64,000 nt of DNA from Progne subis subis (lineage: Eukaryota > Chordata > Aves > Passeriformes > Hirundinidae), in NCBI GenBank assembly GCA_022316685.1, contig JAKJHU010000158.1:409493-473492 (forward strand), in the 5' to 3' direction. Position 1 is the first letter of the stretch; the number at the start of each line of letters is the position of its first letter. Below, one piece after another: positions 28,101-39,088 of the stretch. The notes beneath the pieces are model-generated. The model was not told the origin of the DNA. It searched no databases and saw only the letters and a list, made by a program, of their open reading frames with translations. The position numbers and the translations under genes were made by a program.

Positions 28101-31100
28101 CCAGCCATGTCCCACAGCCAGATCCCCTCCCGCCACAGGGTGGGACTGTACCTCTCCGTGCCTGCTCTTCGTTGCCCTTTTGGATGAGCAGGTATCTGGG
28201 GCTCTCGGGGAAAAAGGGCAGTGTCAGGAGCTGAAGCAGGGAGGGGATCCCGGTGAGCCCCAGCAGCACAGGCCACCCTGCAGCAAGGACACAAGGCAGC
28301 AGCTGAGAGAAATCCTTCCCCTGTGGAGATCTCCCCCCGTGGAGAGGTGCTGAGCCAGAGCTTTACCTTTAGCATTCCCGAGGATGCTGTTGAGACCAAG
28401 GATCTGAGCTGCAAGGATGCCAATGGTGATGAAGAGCTGTGGGACCACCCCAATGGCTCCTCTCAGGTTTTTGGGGGACATTTCTCCAAGGAACATGGGA
28501 ACCACGTTGGAAGCCAGACCTGGAAGTTAAGAGGAGGGTGTTAGACATGCAGCTCAACCTCCAGCAAGCTGCTGATTCCCATGGGGAACAAAGGAGATTC
28601 CTGATGAACTGCAGGATGCACAGCAACTTCACTCTCAAACCCTTCTGCTTTGGGTGTCTGGATTATCAGCTGCTGGGCAGAAAATTGTTTTTGGAGTCTG
28701 ACAGGATTAGCAGGAGCCTGCCTTGCCTACAGAGCCAGCAGATGATCTGGGGGTGTCTTGGTTTGAGTGTTCAGTGTTCCCCCTCCTAAGAGCAGCTTTC
28801 TCCCAGCAGGCTCTGCCAGGAGCAGAACAGGACGTGAAGAAAAACTGTGCCGCTTCAGGCTTGGAAACAAACTCCAAGTGTAAGAGAGGAACTTTTGCTT
28901 CCTCTAAAACAAGAAGGGAAATCAGTACCCAAACATGCTGTTGTGAAAGTGGAAGGAAATGATTTTGTGTCGGCTTTTAAAGATTCCCTGCTCAGTAATG
29001 CTGTGCTGAGAGCTTTGCTGCTCTGGGATGTCTTGAAGGTGGCTTGCTGGAATTGGTATTTATGCTCTAATAAGGACACCAGGGACACGGGTTATTTTTA
29101 GGAACATTCCAGGGCTGCCCACAGTGACCCCAGTGAGCTGCCAGCTCCTGTGCTTACGCTGTAAATCCTGGCAGCTCCCAAACTCCTGGAATCAAATGAC
29201 CACAGAGACTCTTATCTGACATTTCTGGAGTCCCTGGGCTTCAGGAGCCGGTGTTACAAAGGTGATCAGGCTGATACTTGAAAGCTAAAAGTCCTAAGAA
29301 GCTCAGAAACTAGTGCCACCAGTGCCAGAGGGTGACACTGGGATCCTCCCAGATCTGCCCAGGCACAACACCCACAGTTCAGGCCACATCAGCCTGAGGA
29401 CAAGCCAGGGCAGCCAGGCTGGATTTGGGTTTTGGTTATAAATAACTGCCAAGAGGGATCACATTTAACAAGACCCTTAGCATTTATTCCAAGCTCCAGT
29501 GCTGAGAGCAGCTGCCAGGTTTAAGGGAGTCAAAAGCCAAAATAGAATCATTGCACTAAAAAAAAATAAAATTAAATTAAATTAAAATGGAGACCAAGAA
29601 ACTGGCTTGGGAGAGCAACTTGACTGTACATGCAGCAATTACAATAGGTGAGCTAAAGCAGGAAATTTGTCTTTACAAGCTCTCCCAGCTCATTAACAAA
29701 CCATGGAGTGTGCCAGTCTCACCAGCCCAAAGCCAATTAATTGAGCCTAAATGCTCTTAGGACCCGTACAGACCTGGCTGTGCTCGGGGTACCCAGCATG
29801 GTTCTGTTTGTCCCCTGTTCCTGCAGCTCCAATAAAGCCACTTACACCAGGAACACACAGATATCCTTGGCTTCCCTCTCTCTCTGCAGGAAATCCTGTG
29901 GCTCTGGGCCCTTTGCTCTCCTTTTTAACATTTCTTTTCTCCTGCAGGAAGAACAGTCAGTTCCAGGACTGGATTATTGGGTCTGGCAATGCTTTTGATG
30001 GATTATTCTGGTTATGTTAAAAAGGAAAGAAGTAGACTGTCTGCTTGAAGTTGTCTGGGAAAACAGATTATCCTCAGCAGGTTCGCTGGAGGCGGGAGCT
30101 GCAGCACCCAGCAGATGTTTATTGCTGCATTTACAGATACACATCTCCTCCCTGCAGCTTAAATTCCAGTCCCAGGGCCATTATCTCCCGAAGATCTTTA
30201 ATGCTTCTGCACCAGGCCACAGCACAGCCTTGTCATGGAGATCCTAGAGCGTTGCTACCCATGAAAGCACGTGCTGGGTGAATAAAACCCCTTTACACAG
30301 CCAAAAAAATATTTATTGCTCTGCCTTTACCATCCACTTACCAGCAAATATTCCCATGACAACACGGGAAAGGATGATTACTTCGAAGGTTTTTGCCAGC
30401 TCGGAGGTTCCCATAAGGATTGCAGCAGCGATGGAGAAGAGGTTATTTATCAGCAAAGTGCCTTTTCTGCAAAGTAACAGGAAAAGAGCGAGATTCAGCT
30501 GAGCAATTTTAAGTTGCAGAGAGATCCCCCTCTGTGTCATGCTGGCCAAAACTCAAATGAACCATCATGCCAAACACTGATCAAGGAGAAAATGGCAACT
30601 GCCACATTTTTCCTGCAGGCGGTGAAGGCTTCCAGAAAGAAGTGGAGGTTCTCGGGAAACCTGAGCAGCAGAGGCCGATGTGAGATCCCAGGACTTTGCT
30701 CACTGCTCTGCCTGGCTCAGGTGCCCAGCCCACAGCCCGTGCCAGAAGCACAGAAATTCCTCCACACTGGGCACACGGGGCACTGCCTGAGCCCAGCAGC
30801 TCTCCCTCACCCACCTGCCTGAGCCTCAAGGTGTGGGGGGCAATTTCAGACTGCTGGAGGGCTGGGCAAGGTGGAGTCACCACGAGATAAACCTTATCTG
30901 CTCCCGAGGCCAGGGCAGGACCTCAGATACGGCTCTCACTCACCGGCCACAGTTGTTGACCATTGGCCACACCATGAGTGAGCCAAAGAAGCCACCCAGA
31001 GGGAACATGGACACAGTGAGGGACCAGAGCAGCGTCTGGAAGCCTCCATCCATGGGCGCTCCTGTCCTGTCCAGGTAGGTTCTGTTGTAAAAGTCTTGCA

Positions 31101-33073
31101 TGTACTGGAAAGAAGCACAAAGCAGATTCAGCACAGCGAGTGCAATTTTCATGCTGTAAAGGTTAGATAACAACAAACGCCATAAAGCTCTGCCATAAAA
31201 TAAATGTCCCGATAAAAAACCCCAGCGGGGGAGCTGGGAAATGAATGCCAGAGCGGGATGGAGCAGCCTGGGGTGGGGAACTGTTCCTGCAGCTTGTCCT
31301 GCCCGTGCCCACAGACACCCACAAAAATTTAATTTAATTTAATTTAATTTACATCGTGTTACACCTGCCTTGCTCCGCTCTAACCCCGCTCCCAGGCTGG
31401 GGCCACTCACCGGCGCAGGAGAGTTGATGACAGACACGTTGTAGCCGTACTGGAAGGAAGATCCAAAGGCAGAAATCAGAGCTACCAGGGCCAGGGGAAG
31501 TGTCATTTTCTGCAGAGGGAGAGAGAAAAAAACATGAACACCACCTTGGAAGTGGGTCTGGCTTCTAGGCATTAATAACATCCAGTAAAAACAAAGCAAT
31601 ACCCAAAGTCTTGCTTCTTGTGTTTTCCCCTTCATTTTGCTGCATATAAAAGCCCAATGGGTTGTTTCCATTACAACTCATTTTGTTCTGCTTGATATGA
31701 CCACAGTCATTAGAGTAATTCGCTCTGCTTTGCTGGTATTGATGAATCATTTGGATGATTAAATTTTTTATTTTTTTTTTTTTCAAGTTACCATTCTTAA
31801 AACACCCCCTGCAGGGAAAAAGTTGTATGTAATTATTCTCCTCCAACGTGCAAATTGGGCAGTGGAATAACACAGGATATTGGCACAGGAGAGCTTTAAA
31901 AAGAAAAAGTGATTTTTGCATCACGTGGCAAAATCCCTTTCCTGTTCCTTTTGTCCTCCTCTGCGTTTTGGGCTAGAGCTATTTATGGATCTAACTGATT
32001 GCCGCTGAAGCCAATGAGAACTTTTCCAAGCAGCCCATGGAGGGTTTGGTTGAGGGCTACAGGAGCTGCACTTTGCACTGGAACAGAGGAGGGCAATTGC
32101 CATCTGGAGAGGGACCAACACCCTGTTGTGGGCACACATTCCCCAGCCCCAGGAACAACCAGAACAAGTGGCTTTTCGGGCTGTGTTGACAGAGCTGGGT
32201 TGTTGGGGTTTTGTTTGGCTGGGGTTTACAGCTCGCTAATGCATCTCACTGCTGCTACATCAATAAAGTCATTTTTCATTTTCATCTCGTTTGCTGCCAC
32301 CGTCACCAGCCTTAATGGCCTTAATGTCTGCGAGGTTTTCCGTCTCGGCACTCAGCTCAGGTCCCACATGAGGGCTCTGTCATTTCCCTCACTGAACATT
32401 TGTCCAAATAGCTGCTGGTGCTTCTTTCCATGCCTCGGAATCTCTGGCAGCTCAGCTCCAGGGGTCTGTGGAGTTTAAGGTATTACAGGAGATCGAAATT
32501 CAAGTCGATCTCAGCCTAAGGATCAGGAGGAAGCTGAGGCTTCCAGGTCTGTTTTCTAGGAGGAGACTGCTGACATTCCCTCATTGGCGATGGAAAGCAG
32601 CTGCCTTGCTCTCATTAACCAAATCCCTGGAGCTCAAAAGAGCCACTGGTGTTAATTATTGACATCCAGCACTTTCAGAAAACCTCTGGCACTCCCCGGC
32701 AGTGCGTTGTGCAAGATTCCCCAAACACTGCTGTGGAAGGCAGCCCAGTTCAGAACATAAATCAGCCTAAAACTGGTTAGAAAGTGGGAAAGGAAACTCA
32801 CAGAAGGGGAAAGTCACACAGAAGTTACAGGGTGGGAAAGCTGCAGACAATCACGAGACTCAGAGCAACACTGAGCAGCAGACAGACACAAACTGGGCTC
32901 TAGAACAGAAATCTCTCAGGTCCTTTCCTCTTTTTACAGGCACCCACAGATCCCCAGGGCTTATTCTGTATCCCTGTGGGAGACTCAAGCTGGAAGCAGG
33001 CAGCCAACAAACTCACCCCCTTGGCACCTTCGCTGCCCTCGGAGCTCTCCCGCTTCTCTCCTTTCAGCTTCAT
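25161..33073 (-). CDS. SLC2A5: Class II facilitative hexose transporter, GLUT5-type (twelve coding exons)
   Basis: Facilitative fructose/hexose carrier of the plasma membrane (SLC2 family, 12 TM). Exons in transcript order: 33073-33017, 31509-31411, 31104-30944, 30466-30342, 28519-28367, 28277-28152, 27864-27677, 27320-27210, 26950-26849, 26475-26400, 26101-25974, 25388-25161. All have GT/AG borders; phases close to 1554 bases, 517 residues. Motifs: [10 protein letters not shown] in TM1, sequon Asn59 (YNRT) in the first outer loop, [10 protein letters not shown] after TM6, GQQLSGVN in TM7, GRR between TM8 and TM9, PETKNKTF at the C-terminus. The residues before GQQLSGVN are MAG, not the QLS of glucose-selective class I carriers. 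Gln175 (VVPQLF) matches the GLUT5 Gln; human GLUT7, as I recall, has Glu there. The tail [12 protein letters not shown] looks GLUT7-like, so a shared SLC2A5/SLC2A7 ancestry is visible. The start is the Met giving a 19-residue cytosolic leader; the frame stays open upstream to a Met at 33217, which I consider untranslated. Confidence 0.92.
27055..27140 (+). mobile_element. CR1 LINE 3' tail inside SLC2A5 intron 8
   Basis: GAGATGATCTTTAAGGCCCC, TTCCAACCCAAACCATTCTG and a degenerate terminal repeat. It lies antisense to SLC2A5 in the 259-base intron between exons 8 and 9, so it makes up about a third of that intron. Confidence 0.85.
29560..29587. repeat. AT-rich (AAATT)n run in SLC2A5 intron 4
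   Basis: A preceding A tract followed by short AAATT pentamers. The 1.8-kb intron around it (28520-30341) shows no other gene signal. Confidence 0.8.
31327..31351. repeat. (AATTT)n microsatellite in SLC2A5 intron 2
   Basis: About five pentamer copies just downstream of exon 2. Confidence 0.85.
31510..33016 (-). other. SLC2A5 intron 1
   Basis: A 1.5-kb intron between the short cytosolic-leader exon and the TM1 exon. It contains a T-rich tract near 31764-31785; no other feature can be supported. Confidence 0.6.
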
Positions 33074-33249
33074 GTTGGTGTGGGAATCAGACGCTGAGCA
33101 CGGGTCCTTCCAGTCAAGGCAGCCCGGGGGATGGAGGTGCCCTGCACAGAGAGGCCCCTTCTGAGACCCTCCAAGCACTTCCAGTCGATGGCAGGCCCTG
33201 CCAGCCGGGGGAGGCACCGTGCCTCATCATCCCCTTCCTCTGCCTGCCT

Positions 33250-35737
33250 GTCCCATGGCTGCAGTTTAATTTTCTCCCAACTGTGTTGCCAGTGCCGGAT
33301 GTTCTTTCAGCAGATGCTGCCTCAGGCAGAGGCGCTGCCCAGTGACAGGGTCACAGGCTCATCTCTCCACCCAGAAGGGGCAGACCAGATTGTACCAAAG
33401 CTGGTACAATGAGCCAGCTTCCCCCTGAATTCTGTGCAGGGACAAGGAGAGTGCACGGAGCCGCAGGCCCTGGGCAGCTGTGGGTGGCACAGCTGGAGAT
33501 GCTGCCCAGCAACAGCAGGGAACAGGGGAGCAGCCCTGGCAACAGAGAGGGCTTGCCCTGAGCCCCAGCAGTGCAGCTGAACCCCTGCAGCCTGCGGGGC
33601 TCTGCCCGGGGCCCAAAGGCTGCTCGTGCTCCTACCTGGCAGGGAGCAGCTGGCTCAGGCTCTCCTCAGTGCTCAGGGCTCATCCTCCCCGTGTGCTGCC
33701 ACAGTGTCAGTCCAAAGCACTTGAGTTCCTGTCCCTCTCCATGCAGGAGCTGCTCCACGTGCTGCTGGCTCTCTATTAACCTCCTCCGTTACGGGGCTGC
33801 TTTAAGAGCCCAGGACCTGGTTAATCATCCACCACGAGTGCGGAGTTTATCAGACAAACGCAAAGTTCACAGGCATCCCCGGCAGCCAGAGGAACAAGAA
33901 CCAAACCTCCTGTTTATTGGTCTGTCTATTTTTATCAGCCAGCTCAGAAAAAAAGGCATCTCTTGGGCAACGCCTCTTTTCCATGTGTCCTGCACGCGTT
34001 CCCTGGCTGGCAGCAGCATCGCCTCCTCCACGTGGAAGCAGCGTGCCCCCGAGCAGGAGGAAGAACAGAGCCCTGCTGCTCTCAGTGTGGTGGAATTTAG
34101 TCCCCGGATTCCTTGGCGTTTCTCTTTTATCGCCTTTGTTTTCAGTGAGCAGCCTGAAGGACGCTGGTCCCGGGATCTCGGTGGGGATCAGCTCCCGTGC
34201 CCCAGTTTGTGTAGCTGTGAGTGAGCCCAACGCTCCTGTTCTCCTCACCTTTCCAGATCTTAAACCAAGAGGGAAAATTCTGCCCCAGAGCTGGGGAAAC
34301 TGCAAAGAGGACAAATTTCCATCATGGAATTCCAGTCCTTTAAAAGCAGTATCACCCTCTGGGAGCTCTTGGCAGGATGACAGCTGCTCTGACACTGTAA
34401 ATACAGGGAAGGAGAATTCTCTGTCGTGGTCTTTAAACTCTGCTCCTGAGCTTGAAGAAATAATCTTGAAACATGCAGGAGTCAAACAGAGCACGTATGT
34501 TTGTCATCAAACCCCTTGTCAGGGTAAACATTTGCTTACGGCAGCGGAACAGTTCGAATATTTTCCAAACACAGCAAGAATTTGGTAACAACGTTTCCAA
34601 GGCCGTAATTGGCTCGGGGATGATCTTGGAAGAGAGGCTGGTGAAGGGAGACAGGACAGGAAATCAACTTGGATTTTCAAAGCCATTGCAAGGGTGTGAC
34701 ATCTTCAGCAGCTGGGATGCTGTTGGACTTGGGCAAAGGACAGAGCCAGGAACGAGCAAAGAGCTGATTTTACAGGCACTTTACAAGCACATTTTCTATT
34801 TCAGCTGCAGCATATTCCAAGGTTTTACATCTGCTCTTCACCCCAGAGACTTTAACTCTGCTCCGTGTCTCCTCTGCCCTCACCCAGCTCATGGTAAGAG
34901 CTCCTCTGCACGTGAGCAGGGATTTATTTACCCTCAACCGAATGATCTATGCTCAAGGCTGGGCCCTGTGAAACCCTGATATCTTTGGGGGGTGGGGGGG
35001 GGAATATTAAGAGGGCAAACTTAGCTTCCAGGACTGTAAATCTGCTGGAGAACATCAGTGGTGAGCTCTAGAAGGGGATGTTTGAGCAGGAGCTGGCAGC
35101 CATATATATATATATATATGAAGTATTTTTATATATAAATATTATATTTTACATATTTACAGATAGATAAATAGATATTCTGTGGGATGTCTGAGATGTC
35201 CCACAGAACATATCCACGAGTGAAACCTTCTCACCTGCATTCTGGGAAGGAATTGTGTTCAGGCAAGGCAAATGTAATATTCTGGGCCCCTGAACTACAA
35301 CAGGACTTCAGGTGAAATGAGGATTTAAGAAATAAATGATCTGCCTGAAAATAAGTCTTAGAAGGACCCTTATCAGCTGTAGCCATGGTTTCTGCTCAAA
35401 CAAGGACAGGTAGCTCTGGCCCTCTGATCCCCAGCGAGAGGAGGGGGCTGGATCCATGGATCCACAGGGGCTCTGCAGGAGCAGCAGCAGAGCTGGGGCT
35501 CTGGAGCCAAGAGCCAGGCGAGATCCTGGCTTTGCTGCACAAATGCAACGCTGGGCAGCGTCCTGGTAAAGAAAAGGAACTTTATTTCCTAAAAGTTGGA
35601 GAAAATACTTAAAAAACAAGCAAGTGAGGAGCTGTGAACACAGTAAAACATCACCTCCAAATGGCACCGAGCCCCATCCCCTCCCCAGTGTGATCTGACA
35701 GACAAAGCACAGGGGCTGGGAGCCAGGCACAGCTCCC
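33250..35737. other. Upstream interval of SLC2A5
   Basis: No exon or RNA gene recognised. There is an AT dinucleotide run near 35101-35120 and a G-rich stretch near 34987-35003. The region presumably contains SLC2A5 control elements. Confidence 0.5.
34029..34045. promoter_or_regulatory. Carbohydrate-response-element-like double E-box upstream of SLC2A5
   Basis: CACGTG, a 5-base spacer (GAAGC), then AGCGTG. This matches the ChREBP/Mlx element CAYGNG-N5-CNCRTG at all but one constrained position. It lies about 950 bases upstream of the SLC2A5 ATG. ChREBP regulation of mammalian GLUT5 is established; function here is inferred. Confidence 0.3.
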
Positions 35738-36291
35738 TGCGGGAACCCGGGCACACCCCGACATCCCTTTGGGGATCTGGGCACATCCCGATATCCCTGT
35801 GGGGACCCAGGCACATCCCCATATCCCTGTGGGGACCCGGGCACACCCCGACATCCCTTTGGGGATCTGGGCACAGGGCACATCCCGATATCCCTGCGGG
35901 AACCCGGGCACATCCCGATATCCCTTTGGGGATCTGGGCACAGGGCACATCCCGATATCCCTGTGGGGACCTGGGCACATCCCCATATCCCTGTGGGGAC
36001 CCGGGCACACCCCGACATCCCTTTGGGGATCTGGGCACAGGGCACATCCCGATATCCCTGCGGGAACCCGGGCACATCCCGATATCCCTTTGGGGATCTG
36101 GGCACAGGGCACATCCCGATATCCCTGTGGGGACCCGGGCACACCCCGACATCCCTTTGGGGATCTGGGCACAGGGCACATCCCGATATCCCTGTGGGGA
36201 CCCGGGCACACCCCGATATCCCTGTGGGGACCCGGGCACATCCCGATATCCCTGTGGGGACCCGGGCACACCCCAATATCCCTGCGGGAGC
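35738..36291. repeat. Minisatellite, 30-bp and longer units, between SLC2A5 and GPR157
   Basis: Units built on GGCACATCCCGATATCCCTG plus TGGGGACCCG (30 bases) alternate with units carrying GGGGATCTGGGCACAGGGCA. Because the basic unit is a multiple of three, several frames on both strands remain open. The predicted proteins are simple repeats and should not be annotated. Confidence 0.95.
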
Positions 36292-36742
36292 CCCAGGGCT
36301 CTGATTCCCCCGGGAGAGTCCCCACCACAAACCCCGGAGGGATGAACCGTCCGTCAGCAGCACGAAAGGAACATCGCTGTCCCTGCTCCAGGGCAGGAGC
36401 CAGGCTGCGGCTCCCGGGGGGCTGCGATCATCCGGAGCAGGAGCGTCCTTGAGCAGCTCCGGGAGCTTCCCTGCCCCCGCAGCTCGGGCACCTCCGCACG
36501 CCTTGGCCGCGCCAGGCAGAGAGGAAAGAGCCCGGACGAGTTCTCGGGTTTGCAGGGGAGGGTGAGGGGAAGGAGGGGACATAAAAACCGGAGTACAGCT
36601 GAAGGGATTGTTCCAGACGATCCTGACACAGCCGAGCACCAGAGGAGTGTGAGTGAGCGGCGGGACCTCTCCTGGGCCCAGCATCTCCAGCGCTGCTTTC
36701 CCCGGGCTGCAGCTCCCTCTGTGGGACTGGGCCACCAGCCCT

Positions 36743-37090
36743 GACCTGCAGGGACGGGTGACAGTCACTGCAGGGATGGGTGACAGTCACTGCAGGGATG
36801 GGTGACAGTCACTGCAGGGATGGGTGACAGTCACTGCAGGGACGGGTGACAGTCACTGCAGGGACGGGTGACAGTCACTGCAGGGATGGGTGACAGTCAC
36901 TGCAGGGACGGGTGACAGTCACTGCAGGGACAGGTGACAGTCACTGCAGGGATGGGTGACAGTCACTGCAGGGATGGGTGACAGTCACTGCAGGGATGGG
37001 TGACAGTCACTGCAGGGCTGTGCCACCACCCCACACCTGCAGGGACGGGTGACAGTCACTGCAGGGCTGTGCCACCACCCCACACCTGCA
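36743..37090. repeat. Minisatellite of 22-bp units, about 13 copies
   Basis: Unit GCAGGGATGGGTGACAGTCA plus CT, with G/A variation at the position after GGGA. Each copy contains the near-palindrome GTGAC-A-GTCAC. Confidence 0.95.
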
Positions 37091-38565
37091 GGAACACAAT
37101 CCCACTCCTGGAGCTGGGGATGTAACCTTGGCACATTCCCCCAAAAACATTTCTCAGAGCTCTCTAATGGAAAAATTCAAACTGAGACCATGGAATCTGT
37201 TTTGATTCTTTTTGGTGTTGTTTTCTCTGCTGTTTCATTTTCCCTTAAGCCACGTTGGTGACAATTTTATTTTCTCTCTTCAGGGCTCGCTCCAAAACAA
37301 TTGAACACGGCATGATACTAAGTCTCATAAAATTTAAAATTTTCTATCCTACCTTTCTGCAAGAAATTTAACACAGCTCCTCTTTCCAAGCCTGGTGGGA
37401 CTCACAAGAGGTTGAGCTATCAAGGTTGCTATTTAGCTTTCAGAAGTTTTAAAAAGCCTTTTGAAAGGAGGAAAAAACCTCTTGAAGTCGTCTATAAGAC
37501 AGATAAGATGCTTCCATCCGCCTTTCAAAGACTCCAGGGAGGCTGAAGAGCAGAGATTCAGCAGCCCCATGGACTCCCCGTGTTTACACAGCACATTAGG
37601 GGTTAAATACACCAATATAATTACAGAGTGGATGCAAGGCTTCAGCAAAGAACAGGGCCCACCTCTGCCCACAGCCCCCTCGGGCTCTGTGCCACGGAAC
37701 TGTGCTGCCTGCTCCGAGAGGGCTGAATGAGCCAAAAAAGCAGCTTGGCAACAGCTGGAGGCCTGGAGCAGCTGCCCTCCCTCCCTCCCCAGACAGCTCA
37801 CGAGGCTCCTGTTCCCTTTTGCAAAAACCTCTTCTACAAATTAAAAATGGCAACTGATGGCAAATAAAAACTCCAGTTTTTGTTTTTATGGGCTGTGTAG
37901 TCTGGGAGAGGGAGAAGCAGGAGTCAGGAGAGAGGTGTGCCCAGAGCCCTGCCAACTCAACAGCCTGTCTGCTTTCCCGGACTCTGAACATTTATCTGAG
38001 CAGCCAGGACAGCTCTGGCTTTCACCTCCTTCAGCTGCACCCTGGCACAAAGAGCTGCACCAACTTCTGCCTCACAGACAGAAACCCAGGCAGCCCCAGG
38101 TGCTCTGCCGTGGATTGACACCCCCATAAATCCTGCAGCTCGTGGGGTCCAGCTCCAGGGAACGAGGGGCTCACACAGCCACACCAATGCAAGGACATCA
38201 GTGCCCAGCCTTGCACCTGGAATTTAGAGCTTCTGTCCAAGTTTTGCTCCCAGATGCTCTCTAGGCAAGCTTGGGTGAATCAGCTCCCCTCTGTTCCCTT
38301 CTGTTTTCCCTTGTGGGGAAAACCTGGGGCACCAAGCATCTGATCCGTGCAGTACTGACAAAATGTGCGTGCACGTGCATTTGACATCAAAACCAGCCAA
38401 TTCCTCTCCAGTTCCAGCTGGTGTCCTGCTCCTGTGGGCCAGACAGCCCTGCAGGTCAGATCCTGCTTTCACAGGAGGAGCAGCTCAGGGGGAAGGGAGC
38501 AGAGCAGTTCTGCAAACGGTTTGGGAGCGTGATGGGGCTGTGGGGTCAGACAGGGCAGCAGCAGA
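37091..38565. other. Interval downstream of GPR157
   Basis: No gene recognised. A minus-strand AATAAA near 37268 is a possible distal GPR157 polyadenylation signal, which would give a long 3' UTR crossing the 38.6-39.0 kb minisatellite. Speculative. Confidence 0.35.
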
Positions 38566-38998
38566 ACCCCCCTGTCCCTGCTGTGTCCCTGCTCCGTGTC
38601 CCTGCTCCGTGTCCCTGCTCCGTGTCCCTGCTCCGTGTCCCTGCTCTGTCCCTGTCCCTGCTCCCTGTCCCTGCTCCATGTCCCTGTCCCTGCTCCATGT
38701 CCCTGCTCCATGTCCCTGCTCCCTGTCCCTGCTCCCTGACCCTGCTCCCTGTCCCTGCTCCATGTCCCTGCTCCATGTCCCTGCTCTGTCCCTGTCCCTG
38801 CTCCCTGTCCCTGCTCCATGTCCCTGTCCCTGCTCCCTGTCCCTGCTCCATGTCCCTGCTCCCTGTCCCTGCTCCCTGACCCTGCTCCCTGTCCCTGCTC
38901 CCTGTCCCTGCTCCGTGTCCCTGCTCCCTGTCCCTGCTCCCTGACCCTGCTCCCTGTCCCTGCTCCATGTCCCTGTCCCTGCTCCCTGTCCCAGCCTC
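38566..38998. repeat. Minisatellite of 12-bp units in the predicted GPR157 3' UTR
   Basis: Units TGTCCCTGCTCC with point and length variants (TGCTCCATGTCCC, TGCTCTGTCCC) over about 430 bases. It starts 90 bases beyond the GPR157 stop codon (39091-39089), so it probably lies in the 3' UTR, read as GGGACAGGGAGCA repeats in the mRNA. Confidence 0.95.
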
Positions 38999-39088
38999 CC
39001 CTCCCCTCCCTGCAAGGGCAGGGCAGCAGGAAAGGCTCACTCCGGGGTTTTACCATGAGAGAAGGAATCAGCAGCAGCCAGGGGCAGC

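Noticed and set aside
33071..33217. Upstream in-frame Met at 33217 as the SLC2A5 start
   Set aside because: It would add 48 residues unlike any SLC2 N-terminus; the Met at 33073 gives the usual short cytosolic leader.
25000..36000. A separate SLC2A7 gene
   Set aside because: All transporter-like exons assemble into one in-phase twelve-exon gene; no duplicate exons are left over.
35308..36768. A 486-codon minus-strand frame and overlapping plus-strand frames
   Set aside because: Translation of a 30-bp minisatellite open in several frames on both strands; no conserved domain.
35738..37090. CRISPR-like arrays
   Set aside because: Units are contiguous tandem repeats without unique spacers, in a vertebrate nuclear context.
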